Below, piece by piece: positions 27,007 through 35,626 of a DNA stretch of 64,000 nucleotides. The notes beneath the pieces were generated by a model. The model ran no database searches. It saw only the letters and a list, made by a program, of their open reading frames with translations, and was not told where the DNA came from. The translations under genes and the position numbers were made by a program. Numbering within the stretch: the stretch's first letter is position 1; every line of letters begins with the position of its first letter. Source of the DNA: Pelagomonas calceolata (taxonomy: Eukaryota > Sar > Pelagophyceae > Pelagomonadales > Pelagomonadaceae); contig CAKKNE010000005.1 in assembly GCA_918797485.1 (NCBI GenBank), positions 5,022,001 to 5,086,000 on the forward strand, in the 5' to 3' direction.

Positions 27007-27465
27007 TTACTTTCGGGGGGGCGGGGGGTCCGTCGGCCCGCGCCGCCGGGGGTCGGCACCAGTCCTGGTGTCGGGCCCGGCGGAGGGACTCGTCCGCTCG
27101 TTTCGATCGACTGGGCCCTCTTGAGAGAGACTCGGGACCGGACGGCGGAGGGACTCGTGGCATCTACGGTCGTCGGTCGTGCGGCCGGAGGCAATCCGTC
27201 GCGGAAGCGTCGTCGGCGTGTGCAACCGCCCGATTCTGCGCCCGCACGCGCGCGTCGAAAACCGTCGCAGGAACCCGTCGAGCGTCGCGCCTCGCAGGCC
27301 CGCGTCCGGGAGTGGACGGGGAGCGTCGGTGCCGTCGTCGAACGGGCCGCCGAGCTCTCCGGCGGCTTCCAGCGGCGCAGGGGCGACGCATCGGGCGGCG
27401 GCGCGCGCGCGGAGACCGAGCCGAAGCCGCCAGTCGCCGAGGACTGGGGCTCCGCGCGCCTCGGC

Positions 27466-28257
27466 ATGTCGGCCGCGGCGCCGGCGGGCGTAGCCACCGA
27501 GAAGCGGCCCGCGGCGGCGCCCGAGGCCGTCGCCGCGCCGGAGGAAACTCAAAAGAGACGCCGCGTCGCGGGCCGCCTCGTGGCGTACGACGACGAGGGC
27601 CACCGGCCCAAGGCCTGGCGCCGCGACCTGTCGCCCAAAAAGCCGGCGACGCGACGGGCGTCCAAGGGCGCGCGCGTCGCCTTCGCGGACGGGTCCAAGC
27701 CCGTCGCTGTTGATACGCCGGCGCCCGTCGCGGATCCGCAGCGCCAGGCGCAGCAGCGGCGGCTCTTAGGAAGGCGCATGGATCGCGCGATCTGGGACGC
27801 GTTCCGGAGCCGCGAGTTCGCGCCCATCGAGGCCTTGTTGGCGCACGGCGCCGACGCCGGGTATGTCAGGACCGAGGGCGGCGGCGAGACGGCGCTCATG
27901 GCCGCCGCGTACCACGGGCGCGAAGAGATCTGCCGAGCTTTATTGTCGCGGGGCGCGGACCCGCGCAAACAGGACAAGCGGGGCCACGACGCCGCGGCGC
28001 TGGCCCGCGTCAAGGGCAACGCGACGCTCGCGACGCTGCTGGACGGCGTCTGCCTCGAGCCCGTGGCCGCGCCGCCGCGCGCGGCGACACCCCCGCCCCC
28101 GGAAGCGCCTGCGGCGGCCAAGTCGCCGAAGCAGCGCGGCGACGACGTCCACCCGCGGCTTCTCAAGAAAAACGGCATGGACGACGACGACGACGCGGCC
28201 GACGACGAGGAGGCCATCTCGCGGAGCGTGGCTTTGCCCGAGGCGGAGAGTGGGTAA
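27466..28257 (+). CDS. Ankyrin-repeat protein, probably nuclear
   Basis: 263 residues from the first ATG in frame. The frame is open upstream to 27121 with coding-like composition but no ATG, so an upstream exon is possible. It carries basic clusters (KRRR, about 30-35; PKKPATRRASKGAR) and two ankyrin repeats (about 100-185: WDAFRSREFAPIEALLAHGA, GETALMAAAYHGREEICRAL, LSRGADPRKQDKRGHDAA). The C-terminus is Pro/Ala-rich and then acidic (DDDDDAADDEEA). Small ankyrin adaptor; partner unknown. Confidence 0.55.
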   Translation: MSAAAPAGVATEKRPAAAPEAVAAPEETQKRRRVAGRLVAYDDEGHRPKAWRRDLSPKKPATRRASKGARVAFADGSKPVAVDTPAPVADPQRQAQQRRLLGRRMDRAIWDAFRSREFAPIEALLAHGADAGYVRTEGGGETALMAAAYHGREEICRALLSRGADPRKQDKRGHDAAALARVKGNATLATLLDGVCLEPVAAPPRAATPPPPEAPAAAKSPKQRGDDVHPRLLKKNGMDDDDDAADDEEAISRSVALPEAESG

Positions 28258-28535
28258 TAAGTATTGTGTGACCTTGTTGTTGGGCTGCGGCGACGCATTC
28301 GGCACCGAACTCTCCAGCGAAGCCACCAAAGCGCGTTTATAAGTGTGTTTCAACCGCTAGCTCGAAAAATATTGCAGAGGTCGAGAATTAGGTCGAGCAG
28401 GTAGAGCGCCACCCTGCGCGCACACAATTATATTGCTTGGCCTTTACAGACCGGCCTGCGAGCGCTGCGCGATCCAGTTTCTCCCAGCTCTTGGCACCGT
28501 AACACCAGTGACTGCTGCACAACCAGGGCGCAGTG

Positions 28536-29885
28536 ATGCCTAAGCTCGACGAATTGCCCGTCGAGCTGCTCGCGCACGTCGCGTTATTCACGAACAGGCG
28601 CAACGACAATAGGTCGTATGATCCCCTTGACCTAAGCGAGCTGCTCGCGCTGCGATGCGCGTCACGTTCCTGCAAGGGCGCCGTCCGTCGGGCCGCGAAG
28701 CAGCACAGAGCTGCAAGGTCTTTCTCCTTTCAACGCTCGAGTGCTCAGAAAATCGCGGCCATCGGACACGTCTTTGGCAGCGGCTGTCGGTCACTTAGTT
28801 TTGGAACGGTCCAGTCCGACCAAGCCTACGAAGCGCGCAAGTCGCTTCAAAACTTTGTGACGAGCACTAACGGTCAGCTGCGGCACTTGTCATACAGTGG
28901 TGCGTCCTCTCAATATTTTTCTATGCCCGAGCTCCTGGAACTGTGCCGCGCGTGTCCGTTGCTGAGGAGCTTGTTTGTGCACGGGTCGCCTACCGGTGTT
29001 ATCACTGCTGCTAATTTAGACGAATTCGCATCGGCAGTGAGTAGAGCTTGCCCACGGCTCCATTGTGTTTATCTCCCACGCCACCGGTCCCCGGCCGAAG
29101 ACTACCAATGGCATTTCCCAAGGTTAGAATGTCTTAATTTCCTGCGCGCCGGATCCGCCTCAGCGTTCCGCTGGGACGGCGTCGAAGCTACCCTCCGCAC
29201 CTGTGTGCATGCGACAGAGGTGGATCTTACCAATGTAACCGTGTCGCCACGATTAGTGGACTTGATTCTGGCGGCGCCTGCGGCTGGCCGGCTGAAGCGC
29301 CTAGACATAAATGAAGCCACGGTTTCGCCTGAATTGATCCTGCGATTTGCTGGAGGTTTGGAAGCGTTGTCTGACTTGCAGTTTCCCCACGAATTCGATG
29401 GTGGGCGCGCGTTTTATAGCTCACTGGTGCAAGCGCGGCCCTCGATAGCGAAGCTTGGCCTTGGGTTAAGCAACGAACTAGACGATGATGCACTGCGAAT
29501 CATATGCAACGGCTTGCGTTTGGAGCATCTGGAGCTCACGTGCGTTGAGAATTTGACTGATCGTGCCATCAACATAATTCTGGAGAGCCCTTGTGCGGAG
29601 ACCCTGCGCTCGATCGAGATTTCCTATGACCCTCAATTCTCTTCTGAAGACGTGTTACGGCTAGTCCGCGGCTGCCCCGAGCTCGCCGAGCTCAATTGGG
29701 AAGTATCGGAGGATGCTCAGTTATTGGTCCAAAACGCGGTGGCAGCGGCTATTTGGGGACGTGTTGGACACGTCGACGGCCCGAACGTCGACGCGATTAA
29801 CGCTCTGCTCGAGAGCCGCGGAGGTAAAGCTACACGTGTCCCGGTCTTGCAAGAAGACGGTTCATGGCGGAAGTGGCCTAGCTAG
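28536..29885 (+). CDS. F-box-like LRR protein
   Basis: 449 residues. The start LDELPVELLAHVALF resembles an F-box helix, and DLSELLALRCASRSCKGAVR completes it. From about 110 onward come irregular leucine-rich repeats of the AMN1/FBXL type (for example LELCRACPLLRSLFVHG, RLVDLILAAPAAGRLKRLDI, LEHLELTCVENLTDRAINII, DVLRLVRGCPELAELNWEVS). Such proteins are substrate receptors of SCF ubiquitin ligases. Base use is less GC-rich than in neighbours. The upstream 28258-28535 gap holds no other gene. Confidence 0.75.
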   Translation: MPKLDELPVELLAHVALFTNRRNDNRSYDPLDLSELLALRCASRSCKGAVRRAAKQHRAARSFSFQRSSAQKIAAIGHVFGSGCRSLSFGTVQSDQAYEARKSLQNFVTSTNGQLRHLSYSGASSQYFSMPELLELCRACPLLRSLFVHGSPTGVITAANLDEFASAVSRACPRLHCVYLPRHRSPAEDYQWHFPRLECLNFLRAGSASAFRWDGVEATLRTCVHATEVDLTNVTVSPRLVDLILAAPAAGRLKRLDINEATVSPELILRFAGGLEALSDLQFPHEFDGGRAFYSSLVQARPSIAKLGLGLSNELDDDALRIICNGLRLEHLELTCVENLTDRAINIILESPCAETLRSIEISYDPQFSSEDVLRLVRGCPELAELNWEVSEDAQLLVQNAVAAAIWGRVGHVDGPNVDAINALLESRGGKATRVPVLQEDGSWRKWPS

Positions 29886-30043
29886 CTAGCTGCTTTTTAA
29901 TCCAGTAAGTATGTGCAATGTACGTATTGTTACGGTGCTAGGCAATGCCAGGAAATAGCTAGTAGGTCTGTGACAATAGCAGACTGAGCTCCAGCAGGCA
30001 CCTGCTGCATAGTTACACGCTTGCTCGGATCAATGCCAGTGTC

Positions 30044-31174
30044 ATGAGTGCACAAGAGAGCAGCACCAAGATAAGACACGCTGAAAAACGCCGCAACAGC
30101 ACTTGCGCACTGGCAGACGCAATAGCACAGGCAGCATTGGACGCCTGGCGGAGCCTCGACGTGCGCACGAGTCGCCAGACCGTCGTCGCGGCGATCGTGC
30201 TGCACCACCAAGAAAAATGCACGTGTTTGTCGCTCGGCGCGGGGACGAAGACGCCGTCGCGCGCCGCCGTCGTCGCGGGCGGCGACGGCGCGCTGCGCGA
30301 CTGCCACGCAGAGGTGCTGGCCGTGCGCGCGTTCCGGCGCTACCTCTACGCCGCGCTTCAAAGCAATGGATGCGCCGCGTTCGAGAAGACCGCGGCCGGC
30401 GTGCGCCTGCGACCCGGCGCCGCGCTCTTCCTCTACTGCTCGTCGGCGCCCTGCGGCAACAGCACGATTAGGAGGTGGGCGAAGACGACGCGCGAGGTCT
30501 TCCGGCCCGAGCTCGGCGCCGGGCCGCCGCCGGAGCGCCACGCGCCGTTCAAGGCGCTGACACCGGCCCAGGTGGCACTGCTGGGCAAGCGGCGGCCCGA
30601 CGACGCCGCAGCGGTGGACAACGTGCCGCCGGGCTGCGCGCCCCTCGACGGCGACGCGCTGCGGCCGCACTGCTGCTCGGACAAGGTGGCGCGCTGGTGC
30701 GCCGTGGGTTTAGAGGGTGCGTTCCTGTCGCGCGTCGTCGAGGGCGCGGCGCTCGCGGGGATCGTGGTCGGCCGAAAATACTGCTTCGAGCACGCGCGGC
30801 GGGCGTTTTGCTGTCGCGTGCCGCATTTACAGAGGCACCCGGCGCTCATGGGGACGGGGCTCCTGCTGGACGAGGGCGTCTACGTCGACAACGACGGGGC
30901 CGACTTCCGCGACCGACGCTGCTACGCGTGGTGCCGCGGCGACGCGCACGCGGAGGAGCTCGACGGGAGCGCGGGGGCCACGACAAGCGGCGCGCCGTCG
31001 ACGCTCTGCCGCGCCGCCTTCTTGGAGCGCTACCGGGCGCTCGTGCGCGACGCGCCGGCGTCGTACGGTGACGCGAAGCGGGCCGCCGCGTCGGAGGCGT
31101 TCGCGGCGGCGGATCGGGCGCTGCGCTTTTCTGCGGGGGCGCCGTTTTCGGCTTGGTTGGCTAGTAATGTGTGA
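30044..31174 (+). CDS. ADAT1: tRNA-specific adenosine deaminase 1 (ADAT1/Tad1-like)
   Basis: 376 residues, typical for the family. The deaminase zinc site is complete: DCHAEVLAVRAFRRYL (His88, catalytic Glu90), SSAPCGNST (Cys near 136) and a second Cys in HCCSDKVARWCAVGLEGAFL, which also matches the inositol-phosphate-contacting core of ADAT1/ADAR deaminases. Known family role: A37 to I37 in tRNA-Ala. An N-terminal hydrophilic stretch precedes the domain. The gene ends 8 bp before the convergent neighbour. Confidence 0.9.
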   Translation: MSAQESSTKIRHAEKRRNSTCALADAIAQAALDAWRSLDVRTSRQTVVAAIVLHHQEKCTCLSLGAGTKTPSRAAVVAGGDGALRDCHAEVLAVRAFRRYLYAALQSNGCAAFEKTAAGVRLRPGAALFLYCSSAPCGNSTIRRWAKTTREVFRPELGAGPPPERHAPFKALTPAQVALLGKRRPDDAAAVDNVPPGCAPLDGDALRPHCCSDKVARWCAVGLEGAFLSRVVEGAALAGIVVGRKYCFEHARRAFCCRVPHLQRHPALMGTGLLLDEGVYVDNDGADFRDRRCYAWCRGDAHAEELDGSAGATTSGAPSTLCRAAFLERYRALVRDAPASYGDAKRAAASEAFAAADRALRFSAGAPFSAWLASNV

Positions 31175-31182
31175 TTTGTGTC

Positions 31183-31854
31183 TTACTGTGACTCGTCCAC
31201 GCCGGCGACGACGTCGAAGTCGAGCGCGGAGGCCTCGACGAGGACGGAGCCGTCCAAGTCCGGATCTTTGTGATCCATCGCGTTCGGGTGGAGCGCCTTC
31301 GCGAGCATCTTTGTGGCCCAGACCTTGACATCTGGCGGATTTTCCCCAAAGCTCAGCTCGCCGACGCGACGGAGGCGCGACCCGCTCCGTGTCTCCACCA
31401 CGCCGTCGGCCGAGATGATCAGGGTTATCTCCTCGTCGTCGCTGACGATGTCTATCGACCCGATCGTCAGCTTGAGTCCAAGCTCCCTGGCCACCTCGCC
31501 TCGGCGCGAGACTGCTGGGCCCCTCAGCGAGAACTGTCGCGCCTCGCCTCGCACGAAAATGTCGCTCTCTGCGAGTAGCAATGGGGTATCGTGCCTCATT
31601 TCCCCGTCGAATTGTCGCGCAACCAATAGCACGCGCGACGACTGCCGGCCGTTAGTTTTATTCGTCGAACGCGCGGCGTAGAAGCCACTGTGCGTGCTCC
31701 GCAGCAGCAAGCCGCGTCGAATCGGCGCCTGGACTGGATCCTCGTCGACGTCGAAGACGTGGGGCTCTGGCAGCTTTGGCTTTACGTCTGCCGGCGGCTC
31801 TTCGGTCAAATCTACGCAGGAATCGGAGTCACTGTCGTCGTGGGGCCGCTTCAT
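31183..31854 (-). CDS. Hypothetical acidic protein
   Basis: 223 residues. The N-terminus is acidic with DSCVDLTEEP, which fits a SUMO-interacting motif (V-D-L-T followed by acidics). The middle (45-160) alternates strands and turns (RRGLLLRSTHSGFYAAR, SSRVLLVARQFD, LKLTIGSIDIVSDDEEITLI), suggesting a beta-rich fold. No family recognised. A promoter motif sits 242 bp upstream of its ATG. Confidence 0.55.
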   Translation of the reverse strand: MKRPHDDSDSDSCVDLTEEPPADVKPKLPEPHVFDVDEDPVQAPIRRGLLLRSTHSGFYAARSTNKTNGRQSSRVLLVARQFDGEMRHDTPLLLAESDIFVRGEARQFSLRGPAVSRRGEVARELGLKLTIGSIDIVSDDEEITLIISADGVVETRSGSRLRRVGELSFGENPPDVKVWATKMLAKALHPNAMDHKDPDLDGSVLVEASALDFDVVAGVDESQ

Positions 31855-31981
31855 ACTGCTGCCAGATGGGCTGCCACACTATCTGTGAGGAGCCTTAGTG
31901 GCGTCCAGTCCAGTTTTGCGTGCGAGAGCGCGCTCTCCTCCGGGTCGGGAACAAGTCAAGGCAAGGCGCAACTCGGGGCCA

Positions 31982-32005
31982 GCTAGCGTCAGATAAAGAC
32001 ACTAG
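31982..32005 (-). promoter_or_regulatory. Degenerate GCTAG-dyad motif
   Basis: GCTAGCGTCAGATAAAGACA then CTAG: the left dyad arm and the AAGACACTAG right part of the motif with a changed centre. It lies 91 bp from the good copy at 32096, in direct orientation, and the two flank TTGAGGGGGTACCGC, the complement of the word between the pair at 41 and 134. Confidence 0.45.
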
Positions 32006-32095
32006 GAATGCGCAGGTGATTTGTCAGTTCGGCAATGAGCCAATTTGAGGGGGTACCGCCCCGGGTTGCGACTTTTAGTCGTCGCCATAGACCGG

Positions 32096-32117
32096 GCTAG
32101 CGGTGTAAGACACTAGC
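32096..32117 (-). promoter_or_regulatory. GCTAG-dyad promoter motif, copy 8
   Basis: GCTAGCGGTGTAAGACACTA then GC, with a spacer two bases shorter than the common form. It lies between divergent genes, 130 bp upstream of ATG 32247 (+) and 242 bp upstream of ATG 31854 (-). A TATA-like CTATAAATT follows at about 32164. Confidence 0.65.
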
Positions 32118-32180
32118 AAGCGAGGCGTGAGAGCTCTCGCCGCTGTATGCGCTGCAAGAGCTGCTATAAATTCATCTAGT

Positions 32181-32245
32181 CATCGTCTTAACACCAGCAT
32201 TGCAAAGGCACAGCATCGTCTAACACCAGCATTGCAAAGGCACAG
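32181..32245 (+). repeat. 33-bp tandem duplication in leader
   Basis: CATCGTCTTAACACCAGCAT followed by TGCAAAGGCACAG (32181-32213) is repeated at 32214-32245 with one T missing. The second copy runs into the chosen ATG at 32247. Recent slippage or local duplication in the 5' UTR. Confidence 0.85.
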
Positions 32246-32246
32246 C

Positions 32247-33654
32247 ATGGCTGCTGCGCCAGCAGCACCGCTACCTCCCAGCATGGCTGCACCACAACCC
32301 GCAGCCGTCTCCGTAGTGCTGCCGGTCTATAACGCAATGCCCTACCTCACGGTAGCCATACGAGACATTTTACGTCAGGAAGTCGAGGGTGGCCTCGAGT
32401 TGATCTGTGCGTGGGACGGCGGCGACGTGGATGCGTGGGAGTTTCTGGTCGAGGTCGCGCAGCGGTGCGGCCGCGTCGAGGTCGTCGACGCGCCGGCGCC
32501 GCCGACGTCCTCAAAACCGAGCGCAACAAGTGACGTCCCGGCCTGGGCGCCGTCCCAGAACCCGGCCCGCAGCGCGGCACCGCGCCACGACGAAGACGCG
32601 GACCACCCGGCTGTTGAAAAGTCGCCGTGCGAACCGCTGAGTGCGGACGCCGTCGCCGCGGCGCGTCAAGCGAATAACACGCTGCGCGCCGTGAAATACC
32701 GGGACGGTCTCAACAGAGGCCAGGGCGCGGCCATGTCGCTCGCGCTGGCGCGGTCGACGGCGCCGCTGATCGCTCAGATGGAGGCCGACGATAGAAGACC
32801 CAACCCAAGGGCCTTCGCCCTCATGGTCGACGCGCTGCGAGCCAACGGGTGGGACGGCTGCTGCTCCGACGCGCGGCCGTTCGGGGCGACGGGCCGGATG
32901 AGAGCCTACTGCGACTGGCAGAATAGTTTGACGCGGCCGGCGGAGCTCGCGTCCAATCGGTTCGTGGAGATCCCCGCGCTCCACCAGACGGGCGTGTTCA
33001 CGCGGGCGGCCGTCGACGCCGTGCTGAACGCGACGGGGGGCTGCTACCGCGACGGCCCGGCGCCGCCCTTTGCGCAGGACGGCGCCGTCGGATCTACGTT
33101 GGACGTGCCCGTGGACCTCTGGTGGTGGCTCGAGTTCTTCGCCCGGGGCCTCACGTGCGGCCGCGTGCGGTCGCCGCCTGTGTGGAAATCAGCCAGTGCG
33201 GTCGCGTCGATGGCGTGGGGCTACTGAAATCTGATTTCCACACAGGTCGCCGCCCGCCACCGACGAAGAGCTACCAGAGACGGCACTCTTCGGCTGGCGC
33301 CAGCACCCGCGCCAGAAGACGCGCGTCCACGGGCGCCTCTCGCTGGAAAACCTGCGGGCCATCAAGCTCGACGCGTTCCTGCGGTCTTACGCGCCACGGC
33401 GCGTCATCGTCGTCTCCGTCGGCCGGACCCTCGAGGCCTGGGCCGCGGGGTTGCGGGCCCACGCGCGCGCGCCCGAGGCCGTCGAGGCCGTCGAGTGGCG
33501 GCCGTCGAAGCGCCAGCACGCCGAGGACTGCCCGCCCCAAATTCTCTCGAAGGACTGCGTGCGGGCCTTCGCCTACGGCGACGCGAGGGCTAGGCAGCGC
33601 GTCCGCCTCCGCGTGCCCGACTGGGACGACGCGAGGGATACGTTCGTCGCTTAA
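32247..33654 (+). CDS. GT2 glycosyltransferase, B3GNTL1-like (2 exons)
   Basis: Exons 32247-33169 and 33246-33654 join to 443 residues. Start at 32247 because a TATA-like box (about 32164) leaves the upstream ATG (32127) before the expected transcript start. The GT-A fold shows VSVVLPVYNAMPYL (21-34), a nucleotide-sugar region NRGQGAAMSLALARS, the metal site QMEADD (about 177-182) and a later DLWWWLEFF helix. The C-terminus, carrying HPRQKTRVHG and an AIKLDAFLRSYAPRRVIVVS stretch, resembles B3GNTL1-type transferases. The intron is a 68-bp introner plus target duplication; only use of the duplication's GT as donor restores frame (RSPPATDEE). Substrate unknown. Confidence 0.85.
33170..33253 (+). 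mobile_element. Introner A (68 bp) in the glycosyltransferase gene
   Basis: Element 33178-33245 has perfect 15-bp inverted ends CTGTGTGGAAATCAG / CTGATTTCCACACAG and an exact 8-bp target duplication GTCGCCGC (33170-33177 and 33246-33253). The intron is 33170-33245: the donor GT is the first two bases of the left duplication and the acceptor AG ends the right inverted repeat. The interior matches the CCAGTG start and the GTCGCGTCGATGGCGTGG core of introner B with about 130 bp missing, so it looks like an internally deleted, non-autonomous copy. Confidence 0.9.
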
Positions 33655-33661
33655 ATTGTAT

Positions 33662-33943
33662 TTATGTGGTCCGCAGCGGCGGCGACACGAGGATGAGCGC
33701 GTCGCCGCGGACAAAAAGCATCTCGATCTGCCGCTTCGACGTGCGGATGATCTCCTCCTCCGTCTCCTGGTCGACCTCCTGCGTCGTCACCGTCTCCTCG
33801 ACGTCGCCGAGCACCATGTTCAGGTGGTTATCGTACGCGTGGAGCTTGCCCCGCAGTTCCCTATCTCCCTGGCATTTCACGTAGATGCGCTCGTCGATGG
33901 AAAGCCGGATGAGGTCCAACGGTTCTCGGCACTCGCTGGACAT
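33662..33943 (-). CDS. LSM3: U6 snRNA-associated Sm-like protein LSm3
   Basis: 93 residues with unmistakable LSm3 sequence: [36 protein letters not shown] (Sm1), VEETVTT and [17 protein letters not shown] (Sm2). LSm2-8 binds the U6 snRNA 3' end in splicing, and LSm1-7 acts in mRNA decay. Single exon. Its stop lies 7 bp from the stop of the convergent glycosyltransferase gene, so the transcripts must overlap at the 3' ends. Confidence 0.97.
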   Translation of the reverse strand: MSSECREPLDLIRLSIDERIYVKCQGDRELRGKLHAYDNHLNMVLGDVEETVTTQEVDQETEEEIIRTSKRQIEMLFVRGDALILVSPPLRTT

Positions 33944-34429
33944 TTCTGCGCAGCGATTTATTGCTTTGGGTGCTTACTGCTGTTTGAGATCGTGGCGCCT
34001 CTGCGTGCAGCGAGAGCTGACTGGTGGGTGCACTGCGGGGCTGGTAGGCGTGTCAGAACGAGTGATGCGCAGCTATGGCGCTGTTAAACTGCAAAAAACA
34101 GCACAGGCGCGGGCAGGGGAAACCCGTTTTTTTCGCTTTTTGCGCTGCGCACAGATTCTTAGGAAACGGCGCCCCTGATCTTTCTTCCGGACGGAAATGA
34201 AGAGGATTAGTACTGGAAACTACGTCTAATCCGGGCAATGTTCGTGAGAGCATGAGTGCGTTGAGCCAAGCTCTGCGGCGTCCGCACGCCCTCTAAAAAG
34301 ACGTCAGCGTTTAAGGACCGCACGAAACGACCATCTGGCGCCTAAGGGCAGCATCGTGCGAAGAAACCGCGAGCTCGACGCCTACAGGACACCAAAAACA
34401 GCACCAAAGAGAGCCCAGCTGACAACAAT
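33944..34429. other. Divergent promoter region of LSM3 and BTB gene
   Basis: No coding sequence recognised. It contains GTTTTTTTCGCTTTTTGCG near 34125 and a 7-bp perfect stem GGATTAG (34204-34210) / CTAATCC (34226-34232). No GCTAG-dyad motif. I considered a small nuclear RNA gene but recognise no conserved snRNA motif. Confidence 0.4.
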
Positions 34430-35557
34430 ATGGCCGCGGCCGAGGTCGACGTCCTCCAGCTCGCGGACCGGCCCTGGGCCGAGATCTCGGCCATCCGGCT
34501 GACCGCGACGCCCGCGCCGCTCCCGCCGCCGCCTCTACCGGAGGACGACTCGGTCCAGTGCGACTTCCGGACTTTGCTCTTCGTGCATGACGGCCCCGTG
34601 CCGCCCTTCGCCGACTGTGATATAAGGGGGCGGCCGGCGCACCGCGTCTTCACGCAAGGCGTGCGGCGGCCCGGCGCGCTGCCCGCGGCCTACGGCCGGC
34701 GCGGCGCCGCGAGTAGAGCCGGCGCGCGCGAAAAGGTCCTGGACGCCCTGCATACGACGCTTTTTACGGACACGACCGTGCGGTACGGCGCCGCGAAAAT
34801 CAAGGCGCACCGCTGCATTCTCCACGCGCAGTCGCCCTTTTGTCGGGCGGCGCTGCAGTTCGCTCCACAAAACGGCGTCGACCTGCCCTTCTGCGGGGCC
34901 GCGCTGGAGAATCACCTTAGGAGGCTGGTGGCATATCTCTACACGCGCGACGGCCGCGAGCTTGAGGAACTCCTCGACGCGTGCTACCTCGACGACGACG
35001 AGAGTGGTGATGAGCCCGCCGCCGTGACAGTTGCGCGCGTCGCGGACGCGCTGCTGCTGGACGACCTGCGGAAGGCGGCTCTAGATAGGCTCGTCCGCTG
35101 CGTCGACCTCGCCAGTGCTGCCTCTCTATTAGGTGTCGCGCGGGACCTGACCGACGACCGCCTGCGACGGGCCTGCCTCGAGGAGATCGTCCGGCGGGGC
35201 CCGGACGCGTGCCGCCGCGCCGCGGGGGCCGACGTCTTCGACGCCTCGCTGCCGCCGGCCACGCACGCGGGCCTGCGGCGCCTGGCGGCCCTCGCGGCGT
35301 CGAACCCGGTCTGCTGCGGCGCGGCGCTGCCCGACGCGCGGGAGGCGCTCGCGATGCTCCGCGAGGCCCTCGACGACCAGGCCGAGCGCCTCGCCGACGC
35401 GGACGAGCGCCAGCGCCTCGAGGCCGACGCGCCGTCGGCGGCGCACGTCCTCGCGAACATCGAGCGGCAGCGGGCCCACGTGGCCTTCCTCCGGGACTTC
35501 ATCGTGAAGCAGGAGTCGGAGTTCGTGGCGGGCGACCGGTGGACGCTCGGCGTCTAG
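34430..35557 (+). CDS. BTB/POZ-domain protein
   Basis: 375 residues. The N-terminal 100 form an unassigned beta-rich segment. The BTB core runs about 105-185: TLFTDTTVRYGAAKIKAHRC, then ILHAQSPFCRAAL, and a later YLYTRDG strand-helix matching the BTB end. An array of short helices (about 190-300, LLDDLRKAALDRLV) resembling a BACK region follows, then a C-terminal coiled coil (about 300-370). BTB-BACK proteins often adapt Cullin3 ligases; that role is inferred. Confidence 0.75.
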   Translation: MAAAEVDVLQLADRPWAEISAIRLTATPAPLPPPPLPEDDSVQCDFRTLLFVHDGPVPPFADCDIRGRPAHRVFTQGVRRPGALPAAYGRRGAASRAGAREKVLDALHTTLFTDTTVRYGAAKIKAHRCILHAQSPFCRAALQFAPQNGVDLPFCGAALENHLRRLVAYLYTRDGRELEELLDACYLDDDESGDEPAAVTVARVADALLLDDLRKAALDRLVRCVDLASAASLLGVARDLTDDRLRRACLEEIVRRGPDACRRAAGADVFDASLPPATHAGLRRLAALAASNPVCCGAALPDAREALAMLREALDDQAERLADADERQRLEADAPSAAHVLANIERQRAHVAFLRDFIVKQESEFVAGDRWTLGV

Positions 35558-35626
35558 GTTCTCTCCCATTTTCTCTAAGACAAAGTACACGAAGCATAAT
35601 TAGAGGGGGAAAGGAAGACGCGAGCA

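Noticed and set aside
33180-33245. Donor GT at the start of the inverted repeat (GTGTGG) as the splice site of introner A
   Set aside because: It would put the downstream exon in the wrong frame and leave both copies of the duplication in the mRNA. The GT at 33170 restores frame.
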